The position numbers were made by a program, and so were the translations under genes. Positions 33,963 through 44,706 of a stretch of 64,000 nt of DNA are shown one piece after another. The notes under the pieces are model-generated. The model was not told the origin of the DNA. It saw only the letters and a list, made by a program, of their open reading frames with translations, and did not search any database. Position 1 is the first letter of the stretch, and each line of letters begins with the position of its first letter. This DNA is from Nemopilema nomurai (lineage: Eukaryota > Cnidaria > Scyphozoa > Rhizostomeae > Rhizostomatidae), in assembly GCA_003864495.1 (NCBI GenBank), contig ML133486.1, positions 1,078,059-1,142,058 on the forward strand, in the 5' to 3' direction.

Positions 33963-35423
33963 GACGAATATTTGATCAAGAACTATGGAGACATGGAGTT
34001 ACGACTTGAGGGTCGGAAGGAGAAATTTGGCAGGACGCCTTATGGGGTTCTAGGTGTAGGAAGGGACACAATGGAGCATTTTGCGAAAAACTATCATGAC
34101 CCAAACCATAAAGGCTATATTGTGACAGAATTACCCGAACCGATGTACCATGAAGCTGGGGTGTTACCATTCATGACTTGTGGGACATTTGGGCACAGAA
34201 TGGTAGAGGTTGACTTCTGGATGAATGGGGGTAATGCCAGCAGTGTTCTGCATAAAGATGCTTTTAACACGATGAACTGTTTATTGAATGGAACCAAGGA
34301 ATGGAAACTCATTGCTTTGGAACAGGAGAAAAATATCTACAAGGCATGGGAGGCTGCCCCTGCACATGGGGGGTATTCTAAAATCAATGTGCATTCTGTG
34401 GACTTGCTCAAGTACCCAAAGGTATCAAAAGTACCATGGCAATATACAAAGATTGAGAAAGGGGACTGTTTGTTCTTGCCAAAGGGAATGTACCATAATG
34501 TTCTGTCTTACGGTTCAAACAATGTGGCTGTGGCACTCTTGTTCTCTAGATTTGACAGGTACAAGAAAAGGGACCTCGATTTCAGTAACTGTGACAATGT
34601 GACTCAAGAATCAAAGCCATTGAGTGAGTTCATTGTTGACTGGATGTACCCTGGGAAAGGGGATCTGTCAATGGGAAATGCTGATCTTGAAGATGTTCGT
34701 CTAAGCATGCTGGATAGTGTTGGTAAGAAAGGAGTATACACTCTCAAAACCCTCATAAAAGCCGTCCATGAAATTTATTCAGAGAAGGACATCACCTTTG
34801 CCAAAGATTATGCTACAAAGGCTTATAAAATTTTAACAGATGGAGCAGAAAATCTTACACAGGATATGATAAGGACATTTACCAAACAGAAGCTAAGAAT
34901 TGCCGCAATGTGCTTTGAAAGGGTAGATCCATCCAATGCTCCATGGTTTGAATATAATACCATTGACCCAGAAGTATTAAAGGAAGCATTCTTGTTACAT
35001 CTTGAACAAAACAAAGGCAGCTTATCAAGAAAGAAATTTCTTAAACTGTATGTTGATGGTCTTGAAGGATCCCCAATATTTGGTAACAGGTTTTTTGACA
35101 TCCTCGGTGGAGAAAATGCTGATAAAGTGTCTCAAGCTATGGCTAAGAAAAACCTGCCAATTGCTTTAAAGAATTATAGTGACCATCAACAGGAAGGAGA
35201 GGAGGCAGCTGCTCCTGAAATTTACAAAACAGCAAAAAAACCAACTGATTATGATGATGGTGATGTTGATACCTTGCTTGAAAAAGAGAAAAGAGAAAGG
35301 ACCAGAAGATATTTGAATGGGGACATAGAAGAGGATGAAGAAGAGCCAGATGAGGAAGATGAAGAAACAGATGAAAAACAAGTCATGCTGGATGACACTG
35401 CAAAAAACCATGATGAGCTATAG
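33963..35423 (+). CDS. JmjC ER-lumenal oxygenase copy B, 3' portion ending in HDEL
   Basis: This is the remainder of copy B after the transposon. In intact-gene numbering the HxD motif is at His182 and Asp184 and the distal His at about 263, the expected Fe(II) ligands of a JmjC/cupin_8 oxygenase. Downstream is a helical region resembling copy A (ERVDPSNAPW, DGLEGSP.FGNRFFD). An acidic tail (DEEEPDEEDEETDE) and a terminal HDEL predict ER-lumen retention. The 5' half (to about 34696) is nearly identical in DNA to copy A, while the 3' half is clearly diverged. Relatives include ER-lumen JmjC proteins such as JMJD8, but with a long extra C-terminus. It is probably not expressed as full-length protein because of the hAT, unless an internal start is used. 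Confidence 0.78.
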   Translation, partial: DEYLIKNYGDMELRLEGRKEKFGRTPYGVLGVGRDTMEHFAKNYHDPNHKGYIVTELPEPMYHEAGVLPFMTCGTFGHRMVEVDFWMNGGNASSVLHKDAFNTMNCLLNGTKEWKLIALEQEKNIYKAWEAAPAHGGYSKINVHSVDLLKYPKVSKVPWQYTKIEKGDCLFLPKGMYHNVLSYGSNNVAVALLFSRFDRYKKRDLDFSNCDNVTQESKPLSEFIVDWMYPGKGDLSMGNADLEDVRLSMLDSVGKKGVYTLKTLIKAVHEIYSEKDITFAKDYATKAYKILTDGAENLTQDMIRTFTKQKLRIAAMCFERVDPSNAPWFEYNTIDPEVLKEAFLLHLEQNKGSLSRKKFLKLYVDGLEGSPIFGNRFFDILGGENADKVSQAMAKKNLPIALKNYSDHQQEGEEAAAPEIYKTAKKPTDYDDGDVDTLLEKEKRERTRRYLNGDIEEDEEEPDEEDEETDEKQVMLDDTAKNHDEL

Positions 35424-36030
35424 AGACAATTAGTGTTGAAGCTGTTGTTTAGTTTCATAGGGTCAAGCATGCACTTCGTAATTTTCATTAACCTCCTTGA
35501 GTTGAATCAGTTGCAAATATTTTTGATGCTTTTTGATACAACATTTCTTTCCCATCTAGAAGGAAACCAAGTTTAATCATGATTTCTATTTATGAAAAAT
35601 GCTTTTGTAATATAATCATAATCAGTCAGAGTTGCTTGCCTCTTCCCTTGGTGAAACTTTTACATGAAAGCATTGTGACTGCCAGGTAATGAATCCTGGG
35701 CAAAGAAATTTTTGGAAGCCACTATCAACATTGACCAAACACACTCTTAAACCATTTTAACTGAAATCTTAAAGGACTATCAGCAACTTATAAGTAATAG
35801 GGCAGATACTCCTGGTAATGCTTGCTTTTTTCATAGATACTAGCCATGTTTGTTGTATACCTTATGTATCAGTATTCAGTCCATGATTTCATTTAAACAT
35901 GTCAGTTTTTTTGTGCAATTGCATTTACCAATTTTGACTTGAAGCCATAACAAGGCTGAACACTAAAGTACCATGTGAAAGTGGGAGATGATACTTGGTA
36001 AAAGGGATTTGAACATTACATTACCCAAGG
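35424..36030. other. 3' flank of JmjC copy B
   Basis: Presumed 3' UTR and intergenic DNA. No AATAAA was noticed close to the stop. No gene seen. Confidence 0.4.
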
Positions 36031-36225
36031 GTCCGTGGTTCAAGTCCCTGGCATGACCAAACTTTCACCCAGAGTGAGGAGAGTTGCCAGCTTTCTGTAA
36101 TTCCAGGCATAAGGAATCAGGAGGTGTGGTCACATCGAGAGGAAGGACCAGGACACTGCTTGATAAGCTTAAGCTTCTCAGTGTCCTAAAACTACCTTTG
36201 GATGCAAGGTAGAAACAAATACAAT
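36031..36225 (+). mobile_element. tRNA-derived SINE-like copy
   Basis: A pol III B-box-like GGTTCAAGTCC (36037-36047) is followed by a body (about 36072-36225) that matches in inverse orientation the copy at 53561-53725. Shared blocks include GAGAGTTGCCAGCT, CTGTAATTCCAGG, GTGGTCACATCGAGAGGAAG and GCTTCTCAGTGTCC. The 3' end is A-rich with CAAATAC. Confidence 0.65.
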
Positions 36226-37864
36226 CAAATTACTTCAGAGCCATGTTTTCAGCCACTTAAAATATCCATATAGAAATTTAAAATGAACTTTTGTTTACAT
36301 ACATTTGAAAGGAGTTGTTTACATACATTTGATTAACAAATGATTAAAACAGATTTCAGGGCCAGTCTCAGAAAGAAAGGAATTTAAAATGCTGGTTTTT
36401 GGCAGATGGTAAGTCACCCCAAAGCAAATTTCATTTGGAATCTTTTTCTGCAGAATAATGAAGTATTATTTTGAAGCTTGATTTTCTATTCCTTTTAGCA
36501 TGTTTAATTACCCTTTACTTCCCTGTTTTCAATATTCATTTTTCACAACTAATTGATATTTCATTGATTGCAGCAAATAAATTGATATTTGAATTTCAAA
36601 TTAATGTGCAACTAAAATATGCAGGGATATGTAAAAGAGAACACCTGGTAACTTATACACTACCTTAGCTAAAACATTTTTTTCAAGCAGTGGCATTACG
36701 CATCTCTTTTACTTCCAATACATTAAAGTAAATCAACAGAGTTAAAACGCAGCTTAGCTCAGATGACTGGGCCAACTAAAAATAGGAGCTCTCAGCTATC
36801 CAATTAAGGTTGAGAACAGCAGATGTTCATGTGATCATTTCAAAGATGCGTGTGGTGTGATACAAGAAGATGCGGCCCCCATGTGATCATTTTGACTAAA
36901 TAAGCAATCCGCATGCCTGAATTGAATTGAGTTGCAGTGTATTTTTAAATCAGCCAACTAATGTCCATTGAATTACTTTAAGTAGCCATTTATCACTAGA
37001 GAACATTCCAATTTCATTTATATGCTTCAAATAGCATTTGAGACAACTGATTCTCTAGCATTTTGAATAATTTCTAATGTAAGCAAATGTTTAAACTAAC
37101 AAGCAACAATAACCACAAGTTTGAGAGCCCTGTTTGAACCTGGCAGCAAACAGAACCAGTTTGCTCAAAACACAGAAGTCTTTCCAAAAACTTTGCCAAA
37201 ATTACTTGCTATAACCATAGTTTTGATTTTGTTATTGTACTTTACATTGCATAAAAACTTTTCACCCTGTTTCCAACATAAATATTATTTAACAAGCAAC
37301 AACTCATAGAAAACATCAAATTAACACTGTTCAATTAAGTAATGATTCATACTAGATTTCATCATTTCAAAATATAACTAACAGGTTTCAACTCTTTCTA
37401 ATTACTTTACTTCAACCTAATAACTGTACTTTTAAAAATTTGTCAACAATTTAGTTGAACTCACTTTTGTGATAACTTTAAGTGTAAGCAAAATTATTCT
37501 ATCTCCTATAAAATGCATTATCTATAAATGTATAACTTCTTTGTAGAAACTGCTAAGAGCAAAACTGTAAATCAGGCAAAAAATGATAAATATTTTCAAA
37601 GGCTGAGTTTTCAAGCATTCAAATTAAGAACAAATAAAAAATGGAATAAGATTAAATTGGATTAATTCTATGTGATTGAAGCCCACTCTTCACCACTATA
37701 TAAGCTATTTCACAGCATGGCATTTTCTTTAAGCACTTGTTTCAATTATGTATCAAAAAGTTTGAAAAATCTTCACAACTCATCATCACAAAACATTGAT
37801 TTATGAAATTAGATTTAGAAATTAGAAAAGATTTTTTAATTTGTCCTGAAAATTAGTGTAGATT
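36226..37864. other. AT-rich intergenic stretch
   Basis: No gene or element recognised. It probably includes the 3' UTR and terminator of the BOK-like gene to the right. Confidence 0.4.
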
Positions 37865-39169
37865 TTACTTTTGGCTAAGTATGACACTTGTCACAAATGC
37901 TACAATTAAAACTGATAAAGACAAAATTATAAATATTGCTAATGGAACCAGAGGTCTTTGGTTTTGTACAAAGCTTCCAACAAGTCCACCCTGTGAACAA
38001 AAAATGACCAAACGTTCATTTTTAGGAAAAGTATTCAGAGGAGAAAAAGTGGAGAGGCAATAAAACTTTTATATAGTCTTGTATGAGATGAAAGTTAATA
38101 AACAGGTTTAGGAGGAAAAATAATTTTTTGTTCAGATTTGTACACATAGTTAAACACAAGTGAGCACATGTGTCAAGTCTTTTCTTTTTCTGTGCCCCTC
38201 ATCAAAGTGAAATACTTTTTTGAAATCTTTCCATGATGGCAATTAATCTTTCAAATTTGGTAAGGAACATCCAGAGGTTGTAGAAACTCCTTTAAAAACT
38301 TTAGCAAAGTGAACTTTTACCCTGCAAAACCTCATTAAATGATAAAAATCTTGCTGCTGCCTTGAAAAAACTACGCGCATACATACCCATCCTCCTTCCC
38401 CCAAAATCCAATCACACAACTCGTTCTCTATGAATTGAGCTGTCCAACTCTTCAGTCTGGCAACGTACATATTGGCACCATTTATGACGCAATCGACAGC
38501 CATGCCCCCGACAAATGCAAAGAGAGAGACAATCTTCGCCCAGCTGACCCCGTCGGCGAAAATTTCCTTGGCAACTCCACTGAATGCTCGCCTCAGCGTT
38601 AACTCGGAAATGACGTGTATATTAAGCTGGGAGAAGAGATCGCTGTATAGCCCGGCATGTCTCGATTCAAGGATCTCGCCTACAATGCAAAGAACACGGG
38701 AGACATCCCTAGGATTCTTTTTGTCAAACATCTGACGATACTTTCCTCTTGCCTCATCCTGCCAGGAAACTCTTCTTGGCTTCCTGAGTCGCATTTCATG
38801 GCTGGTACCACTGCTAGTGGAGAGGGATCTCAGTATGCCTGTTGGTTTCCATGCAGGAGAGCATACTACAGAGCTTCTCTGCCTAGCGGAAGTGACTGAA
38901 TAAGAGTCACTGGAATCAGATTCGTTCAGCTCGGGCATCGTTTCTACTGCCACGGTCCCAAGTTTACGTTCCTTTAATTGCAAACCAGATCTTATCAGCC
39001 TGTCTTCTACGTAATCATCACAAAGCCGCTTTGCTGTGCTCAAGATGTCCTCCTTACACGGGCTTTCACTTGTAGACATAGTTGCTATCCACAGCTTCTT
39101 GGCGAGCGACTGAAACCATAGGTTTCCTTTTGATGCCAAGTCTCGTGGGATCATCTTCCTTGTTTCCAT
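37865..39169 (-). CDS. BCL-2 family apoptosis regulator, BOK-like (two exons)
   Basis: Predicted mitochondrial/ER membrane regulator of apoptosis, 302 residues. Exon 1 (38387-39169) starts at an ATG preceded by an in-frame TGA at 39179-39181, so the N-terminus is complete. It ends exactly after the Trp of BH2 GEGGW at donor GTATGT, the conserved BCL-2 family intron site. Exon 2 (37865-37990) follows acceptor TTGTTCACAG and encodes GGLVGSF, a hydrophobic anchor (LAIFIILSLSVLIVAFV) and a short ILSQK tail. Visible segments are an alpha1/BH4-like helix at 41-65 (AKRLCDDYVEDRLIRSG, very BOK-like), BH3 at 156-170 (VLCIVGEILESR), BH1 at 200-221 (DGVSWAKIVSLFAFVGG), then MAVDCV as in BOK, and BH2 at 253-261. 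BH1 has WAK where canonical members have WGR. About 85 Ser-rich residues lie between alpha1 and BH3, longer than usual. Confidence 0.9.
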
Positions 39170-39181
39170 CTCATAGATTCA

Positions 39182-42100
39182 TCGCCAAAGGCGCCAATCC
39201 AGTTGCTCTCATCAGACAAATTTTGGCCTAATCACTTCTTGGTCTTGTGTCAATTAACAGGTATCTTTATTGATGTATTTAATTCAGTTCAATAGACTTC
39301 GAGTTCTAAAGGCTGTTATCACCTTTCAATTGTCACAATCTTTGACAAAGACAGAAGGCCACTTCATAAGCACGGCTTGCAATCGCTGTTTTCGTTTATT
39401 CCTTCCCCAGTTCTCCTGGTAAAATCGAACTTTCGATTCGTCAAACTAAGCATGATATTCATTCCCAAGGCGTTTCAGTAATTTCAATTTTTGCTACATT
39501 TTCTAAGAAATAGAACAATTTGTCTGCATATTTCATGATAAGCACACAAGCGAAAAAACCTCACAAAGGGGAGAATCTTATTTATCCCGAACAAGCAGAC
39601 GTTCTTCCAATCTTTTAATTGAATTTGCTTTTCTATGACCATCAAGTTAAAGTTCTTTTGTTCACATAGACGAGGGCTAATTTTAAAAGGTGAATTGACA
39701 GGTAAAAGCTGTTCGTCCGAAATTCATGACCAGATCATGTTGTGCATTTCTAGCAAATCATCATTTCGTCTCGCGAGAAATAGGAACCGAAAATTTGGCT
39801 TATCTGTGTTATTTCATAAACACAAGCAAAGGGTAAAACATCAATTCTGTTTGTTTCAAATGTAGGATGTTTTTTAGATAAAGGCCCTTCCTGTCCTCTT
39901 GATTGGTACAATTACTGATTGACTGATAACTTTTATGTAGTTACCTAATTGTAACCAACTTCAACTTTAGCTATAAACATGTATTTGGTCATACCTTGGA
40001 CCTTTTATACCTGTTCCTTTAAAAATAATTTTTCTTCGAGGGTATTCAAAAGTACTGAAATCACTTTGTCTTTTACAAAATACAATCAGTCAAATTGTAA
40101 GTTCGTTTCTTTCGAACTTAAATGTCAAGAACTGTGAAAATTAATTTTCATTTCATTCTATTTGGCATATATTTGAATGACTTTTAAACACTGTGAGCTG
40201 AGTTGGTTAAATTGGAGGCTAGAAAAATATTGAGCCTGATTGATTAGAACTAATAATTCAACTTAGGTTTCCAGAAATATCACAGTTTTCTGATTTACTC
40301 CTTAACAAAACACTAAAAAAGTATTTAATGTATTTCTTAGAAAGTTCACTCTTCACAGAGAATAATTAATAAACGATTCGAAAAGCTGTGAATCTTTATT
40401 CCAGCAGTCTAAACCAGACGGAAGCAAAGCCAGATTACCAAGAGAACGTCTCCTTATGGCAGGTTGTCAAAGCATTTGCGCTTGGAAAGCAGATTATGCT
40501 GGCAGAAATTTTCAAACACTGCTCTACTCTTGCGATGCCTTTAGCGGTGGAATTCATTTTAATCCATGGGGAGCTAAAGCCACCGTAACTATAGTCACGT
40601 TTGGTGATTTTGTTGGGAAAATAGCACTGCTATGATTTAGATAGATAGAAGATCCGATTTGTGGAAAATCATTTGATCGCACGAAAGGACCTTCCCGCAC
40701 GCACCTCGAAAAGTCTTGATTCAAGATATCGGTGCCTGTATAGAAGTGGAACTAAGCAGAAAAATGCAAACAATGATGTCTGCACACGGCGCGCAATTTC
40801 ACTGTCATAAGCAAGTAACATAAGCAGATGAACTTTCCTTATAAACACACACTCTTGTCAACAGTATGGCAATATTTTAAACTAAGTTCTCTTCGTTGAT
40901 TTATCGCCTTTCTCTTTTCTTTTATAAATACTTTAGACCTCTGCATATGAGCACAGAAGCCACAAAACTTTTACTTGTTTTTTTCATTTCATTTTTAATT
41001 TCAACCCAACCAAGTTTTATCAAACTGCAGTGGCCAATCGCATTTCATCAGCAGCGCTCTTAATATTAAGGTTGCTGATCAACACTTGTTAACGTAAAAA
41101 AATTCAGATGATCACACAACGAAATTATGTTGTTTGTGCTTTCATTTTACTGTATTGCCAGGGCAGCCCTTAATTACACAGACTGGCAAAGATATGTTTA
41201 TACAAAAGCAACTGCCTTTAGCCAAAGTGACTGAAACATTTTCTTTTAGTGTAACGTAGCTAATAAAGTAAACATGTAAAGTCTTCAGGGAATTATTTTG
41301 CTTCATAGAAGCGTCTTCTCACAAAAATGCTCAATGCCATAGCACGCAAATTTTGTAATGTAATGAGTAATAATGTCTATGAGTACCTGTATTGCTGTAA
41401 GAAACGCCCAATCGTGATAATATGCTCGCTTAAAGCTTAGTGTGAAGATGAAAGATAACTGAAAGAAAGCTGAGGTAGAAATCATGGTAGACAAGAATAC
41501 ATCCTATTTAATCATGCGATCCCAATATGAAGCAAGGAAGTCCTCCAAATAAGCACTCCATTCACAGATATACTTGCTTATGTTTCGAATAAATAGGGCG
41601 ATGGTTGCTTTTCTCTGCTACGCGAATAAGCCTAAAAAAGTTTTGCGGGAAAGATTTTAAGGACTCTCGATGGGACATTTTTAGCAGGTTGAAATGCAAC
41701 GCTATCATCCTTTTTGTTACTAAGGCCCAACTTAAATTAGAAGTAAGCAATTAACTTCAAACAAGCTATGACAGGCAGTACTAGTTGGGACGTTAGAAGG
41801 GTGGGCAAACTTTATAAATTGAGAAAACGTAAGGAGCGTAAAGTAAAGACAGATTAATCTTGAATATAATAATGATTGACGCATTATGAACAATTAGGCG
41901 AAATCTATTGCTGCCAATGCCAACAATGCTACAGCTTTTAAAACGTAGCTATTTGGCAATTAAGAATTCAGTTTCCCATGCTTCATGATTAAGGATCAAT
42001 CGGATGACACAGCAGCAATCATGGTTTCTTTAACACGCATTTTCGATCAATTGTACATCAATTAATTTCCCAATAAACGTTTCTATCATTTAGACAAGTT

Positions 42101-42648
42101 TGCTGATTGAGACCCGAAATCATTGCTGCTGGCCAAATGTAGAACATGTTTGCAATGTCATCAGAACTTTTACTGAAGCTTCAAACGATTGCAGTTGAGG
42201 GATGCAGGCTCAACCGATCTTGTGCAAACTATTGAGGTTTTGCTGATGAGCGAGTGACGTTTCGCCAGGTGAAGCCGTCCCTCGCCGTTGATCGCATTCG
42301 CTAGTTTTCCATTGTTTTTCACTGACCAATCATCAATATTAATGAGTTGGTTTCCATTGATAATCCAAAGAGCCAATATCGAAAGAGGGATGGAAACATG
42401 ACAATTTTTGCTGTTCCCACAAACAATTTATAACAAACAAGTTCGGTGATTTACTATAAATAATTCATTTATGTGAGATGCAAACGAGATTCGTAGCTCA
42501 GTCGTGTCATCTGGAAATGACCGTTCGGGATACAAGGCACAAGTTGTAGGACACCTGAGCGTGGATTGTATCTTCCCTTCTATGAGCATGACATCCTGGT
42601 AAGCGCCTTGAATTGATTACTGCCTCATTCTTTGACATTCACTGTGTT
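39182..42648. other. Intergenic region between the BOK-like and dystroglycan-like genes
   Basis: The two genes diverge, so both promoters must lie here. No open frame of note and no core-promoter motif that I could defend. Confidence 0.45.
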
Positions 42649-44706
42649 ATGGTTATAAATTTCGTCACGTTAATCATCCTGATAACCACTGCTGACCTAC
42701 TGCATGGGACAAAGAACTATTCGTTGAACCAGTACGAGTACGTGGGCAGCTTCACCGCCGTGGCAGGCCGTGGGTTTTCACGCACGTATCCCCGGCACGC
42801 GTTCGTGGATTCTGGATGGAGCCTTAGGGAAAGACTCAACGTCTACCTTAGAACGAGCGATAACAAGGAGCTCTTTTCAAACTCGTGGATCTCGCTCGAC
42901 CCTACCGGGCAGAGAATAATCGGGTTCCCGATGGAGGGCAACCGCGGCGAATTCACTTTCCTTCTCTGTGCAAGAAACCGCAAGCGTGAAGTGAAAACGC
43001 GCAAAATCAAAGTCGATGTTTTGGTCGACAGAACGTTGCCTATTCATAAAATTGTGATGACGCTAACGCGGGGCTTCCGAAACTTCATACTGAGCGTGGA
43101 GTACAGAATATTGTTCGCGTCGACGCTGTCCCAGTATTTGCAGACATACGGCATCAAGGCATCCATGCGCGACATTTGGGTGACTTCCATCCAGACACAC
43201 AACTACACGATATCATGGACATTATCTACGCAGAATAGAAACAGTTGCAGCGAAACTCTGACTGAGAAACTACCGCGCGCGCTGCTAGATAACGGCAAAC
43301 CGAGGCCGGAGCTGCAGCGCAAACTTTACCCACATTTCGCTGTGAGCTATGTATCAATGTTTACGACTAACGAATGTCCGACGCCGAATTCACTAGGCCC
43401 GTTATCAGGGAAAAAGAACCTGATCATTGGACCCTTGCTAATAATAATTATAATGATTGGTCTTAGCAGCCCGATATTCATCGCTTACTTGATTCGACGT
43501 GGCATTCGGAAGCGGGAGTTCCGCAGGGCGGGCGACGTGAGACACGTCTTTACGAACGGCGCGGCAACGCCTATCTATATCGACCAAGAGAAGGCAAGCG
43601 AGAATTCGAGGTCTCCGGACGACGCGCATTACCGGCAGCAGTACCGCTGGAGCCCGGACACGAGAAACCGCGTGCAGGTGCATATACCGCGATTCCCGCC
43701 CCCCAGGCCCATGCTGAGTCGAGGGGGGTCGCAGTACAGCAGTGTAGAGAGCACAAAGAGCTCCGCTTGGCACGGGCTGCCGACCAACCAATGCGCCGAG
43801 GGAGACGGCCTTCAACTTGTAAACATCGTGCAGTCAATAAGCAACTCGGCGAACACACTGAAGAGCCTGATTGTCGGGAGCGTAGAGCGCGAGTCAGAGA
43901 CGGATGCTGTTCCAGTTTGTGGTGCGGAGGACGATTCCTTCAGCATCAAATCGGAGGGAGGCAAGATTTTCGAGTCGGCTTTGAAGAAAGTAAACCTGTT
44001 CATCAACAACAGCTACTTCTCGACACCAACACTGATAAGGGTCTCCAGGTCGGACTTTGACGAAGACAGCATAAGGACACGAAAAAGCTCTGTGGAAACT
44101 AGGAACAGCTCTTTTGAATGCTCCATCATGTCAAGCGACCACCCCACGCCCTCTCAATTAAGCTCTGGCGTCAATTCATTCGACACAGAAGTTTTCCTCA
44201 CAGCCTCATTTTCGCAAGATGAGTCTTGTGGAGACGAGGTTACAGCCTCTATCACAGACGACACGTGTTTAGAAAACGACAAACTTGACCAAGAAGATCG
44301 AGCTAAGAAGACAAAGGAACAGCACCAAAGCCCGACTTCCCAGAAAAGTGTTACAAGTGAAAATGAGATCACTTCTGAGAAGGAAATGGAGAAGGTAGAG
44401 GCCGCTGCTCCCTTGAGGAAAACAAGCATCCGGGGATCTCTGCAACGCTTGCCGACCATTCAAGCAACTGAAGGAGATACAGCTGAGGAAAAGGCAGTGG
44501 GTAATGCCAAATCGGATCTTTTGCACCCTTGGTACCGCGACCAGGCAAATGTTCGAATACAGCAAAGCAAGAAGGGAATAACGTCCCAGTACTACATTTC
44601 AAAGGCAATTAGGCCAGAAAAAGGGACTGCTCGTAAAATCTTGCAAAATGAAATTATTTACGAAGCCTGTTACGATGAAGGCACAGAAAACCCAATCATG
44701 GTCTGA
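42649..44706 (+). CDS. Dystroglycan-like single-pass receptor (intronless)
   Basis: Predicted extracellular-matrix/cell-surface adhesion receptor, 685 residues. ATG at 42649 was chosen because it opens directly into a signal peptide (MVINFVTLIILITTADLLHG). Residues about 25-125 form a cadherin-like dystroglycan (CADG) domain. Residues about 130-250 match the dystroglycan C-terminal extracellular (peptidase S72/SEA-like) domain: NYTISW sequon, NSCSETL, NGKPRPELQRKLYPHF (about 214-229), TTNEC. The two Cys correspond to the alpha/beta-dystroglycan disulfide pair. The membrane helix is about 257-283 (LIIGPLLIIIIMIGLSSPIF), followed by basic RRGIRKREFRR and a TPIYID patch like the beta-dystroglycan juxtamembrane region. 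The 400-residue Ser/acidic tail has no PPxY motif and ends PIMV, a possible PDZ ligand. The N-terminal Ig/mucin parts of vertebrate dystroglycan are absent. AATAAA at 45351 may end the transcript. Confidence 0.85.
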   Translation: MVINFVTLIILITTADLLHGTKNYSLNQYEYVGSFTAVAGRGFSRTYPRHAFVDSGWSLRERLNVYLRTSDNKELFSNSWISLDPTGQRIIGFPMEGNRGEFTFLLCARNRKREVKTRKIKVDVLVDRTLPIHKIVMTLTRGFRNFILSVEYRILFASTLSQYLQTYGIKASMRDIWVTSIQTHNYTISWTLSTQNRNSCSETLTEKLPRALLDNGKPRPELQRKLYPHFAVSYVSMFTTNECPTPNSLGPLSGKKNLIIGPLLIIIIMIGLSSPIFIAYLIRRGIRKREFRRAGDVRHVFTNGAATPIYIDQEKASENSRSPDDAHYRQQYRWSPDTRNRVQVHIPRFPPPRPMLSRGGSQYSSVESTKSSAWHGLPTNQCAEGDGLQLVNIVQSISNSANTLKSLIVGSVERESETDAVPVCGAEDDSFSIKSEGGKIFESALKKVNLFINNSYFSTPTLIRVSRSDFDEDSIRTRKSSVETRNSSFECSIMSSDHPTPSQLSSGVNSFDTEVFLTASFSQDESCGDEVTASITDDTCLENDKLDQEDRAKKTKEQHQSPTSQKSVTSENEITSEKEMEKVEAAAPLRKTSIRGSLQRLPTIQATEGDTAEEKAVGNAKSDLLHPWYRDQANVRIQQSKKGITSQYYISKAIRPEKGTARKILQNEIIYEACYDEGTENPIMV

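Noticed and set aside
36031..36060. tRNA gene suggested by the GGTTCAAGTCC box
   Set aside because: No acceptor stem or cloverleaf could be folded around it. The repeated body downstream shows it belongs to a SINE.
42613..42648. Upstream extension of the dystroglycan-like frame by 12 codons
   Set aside because: It starts at TTG, not ATG. The first ATG (42649) begins directly at a hydrophobic signal peptide, so the extension is not taken as coding.
43438..43858. Antisense open frames inside the dystroglycan-like gene
   Set aside because: They are GC-rich shadow frames of the real coding strand, with no start context or domain.
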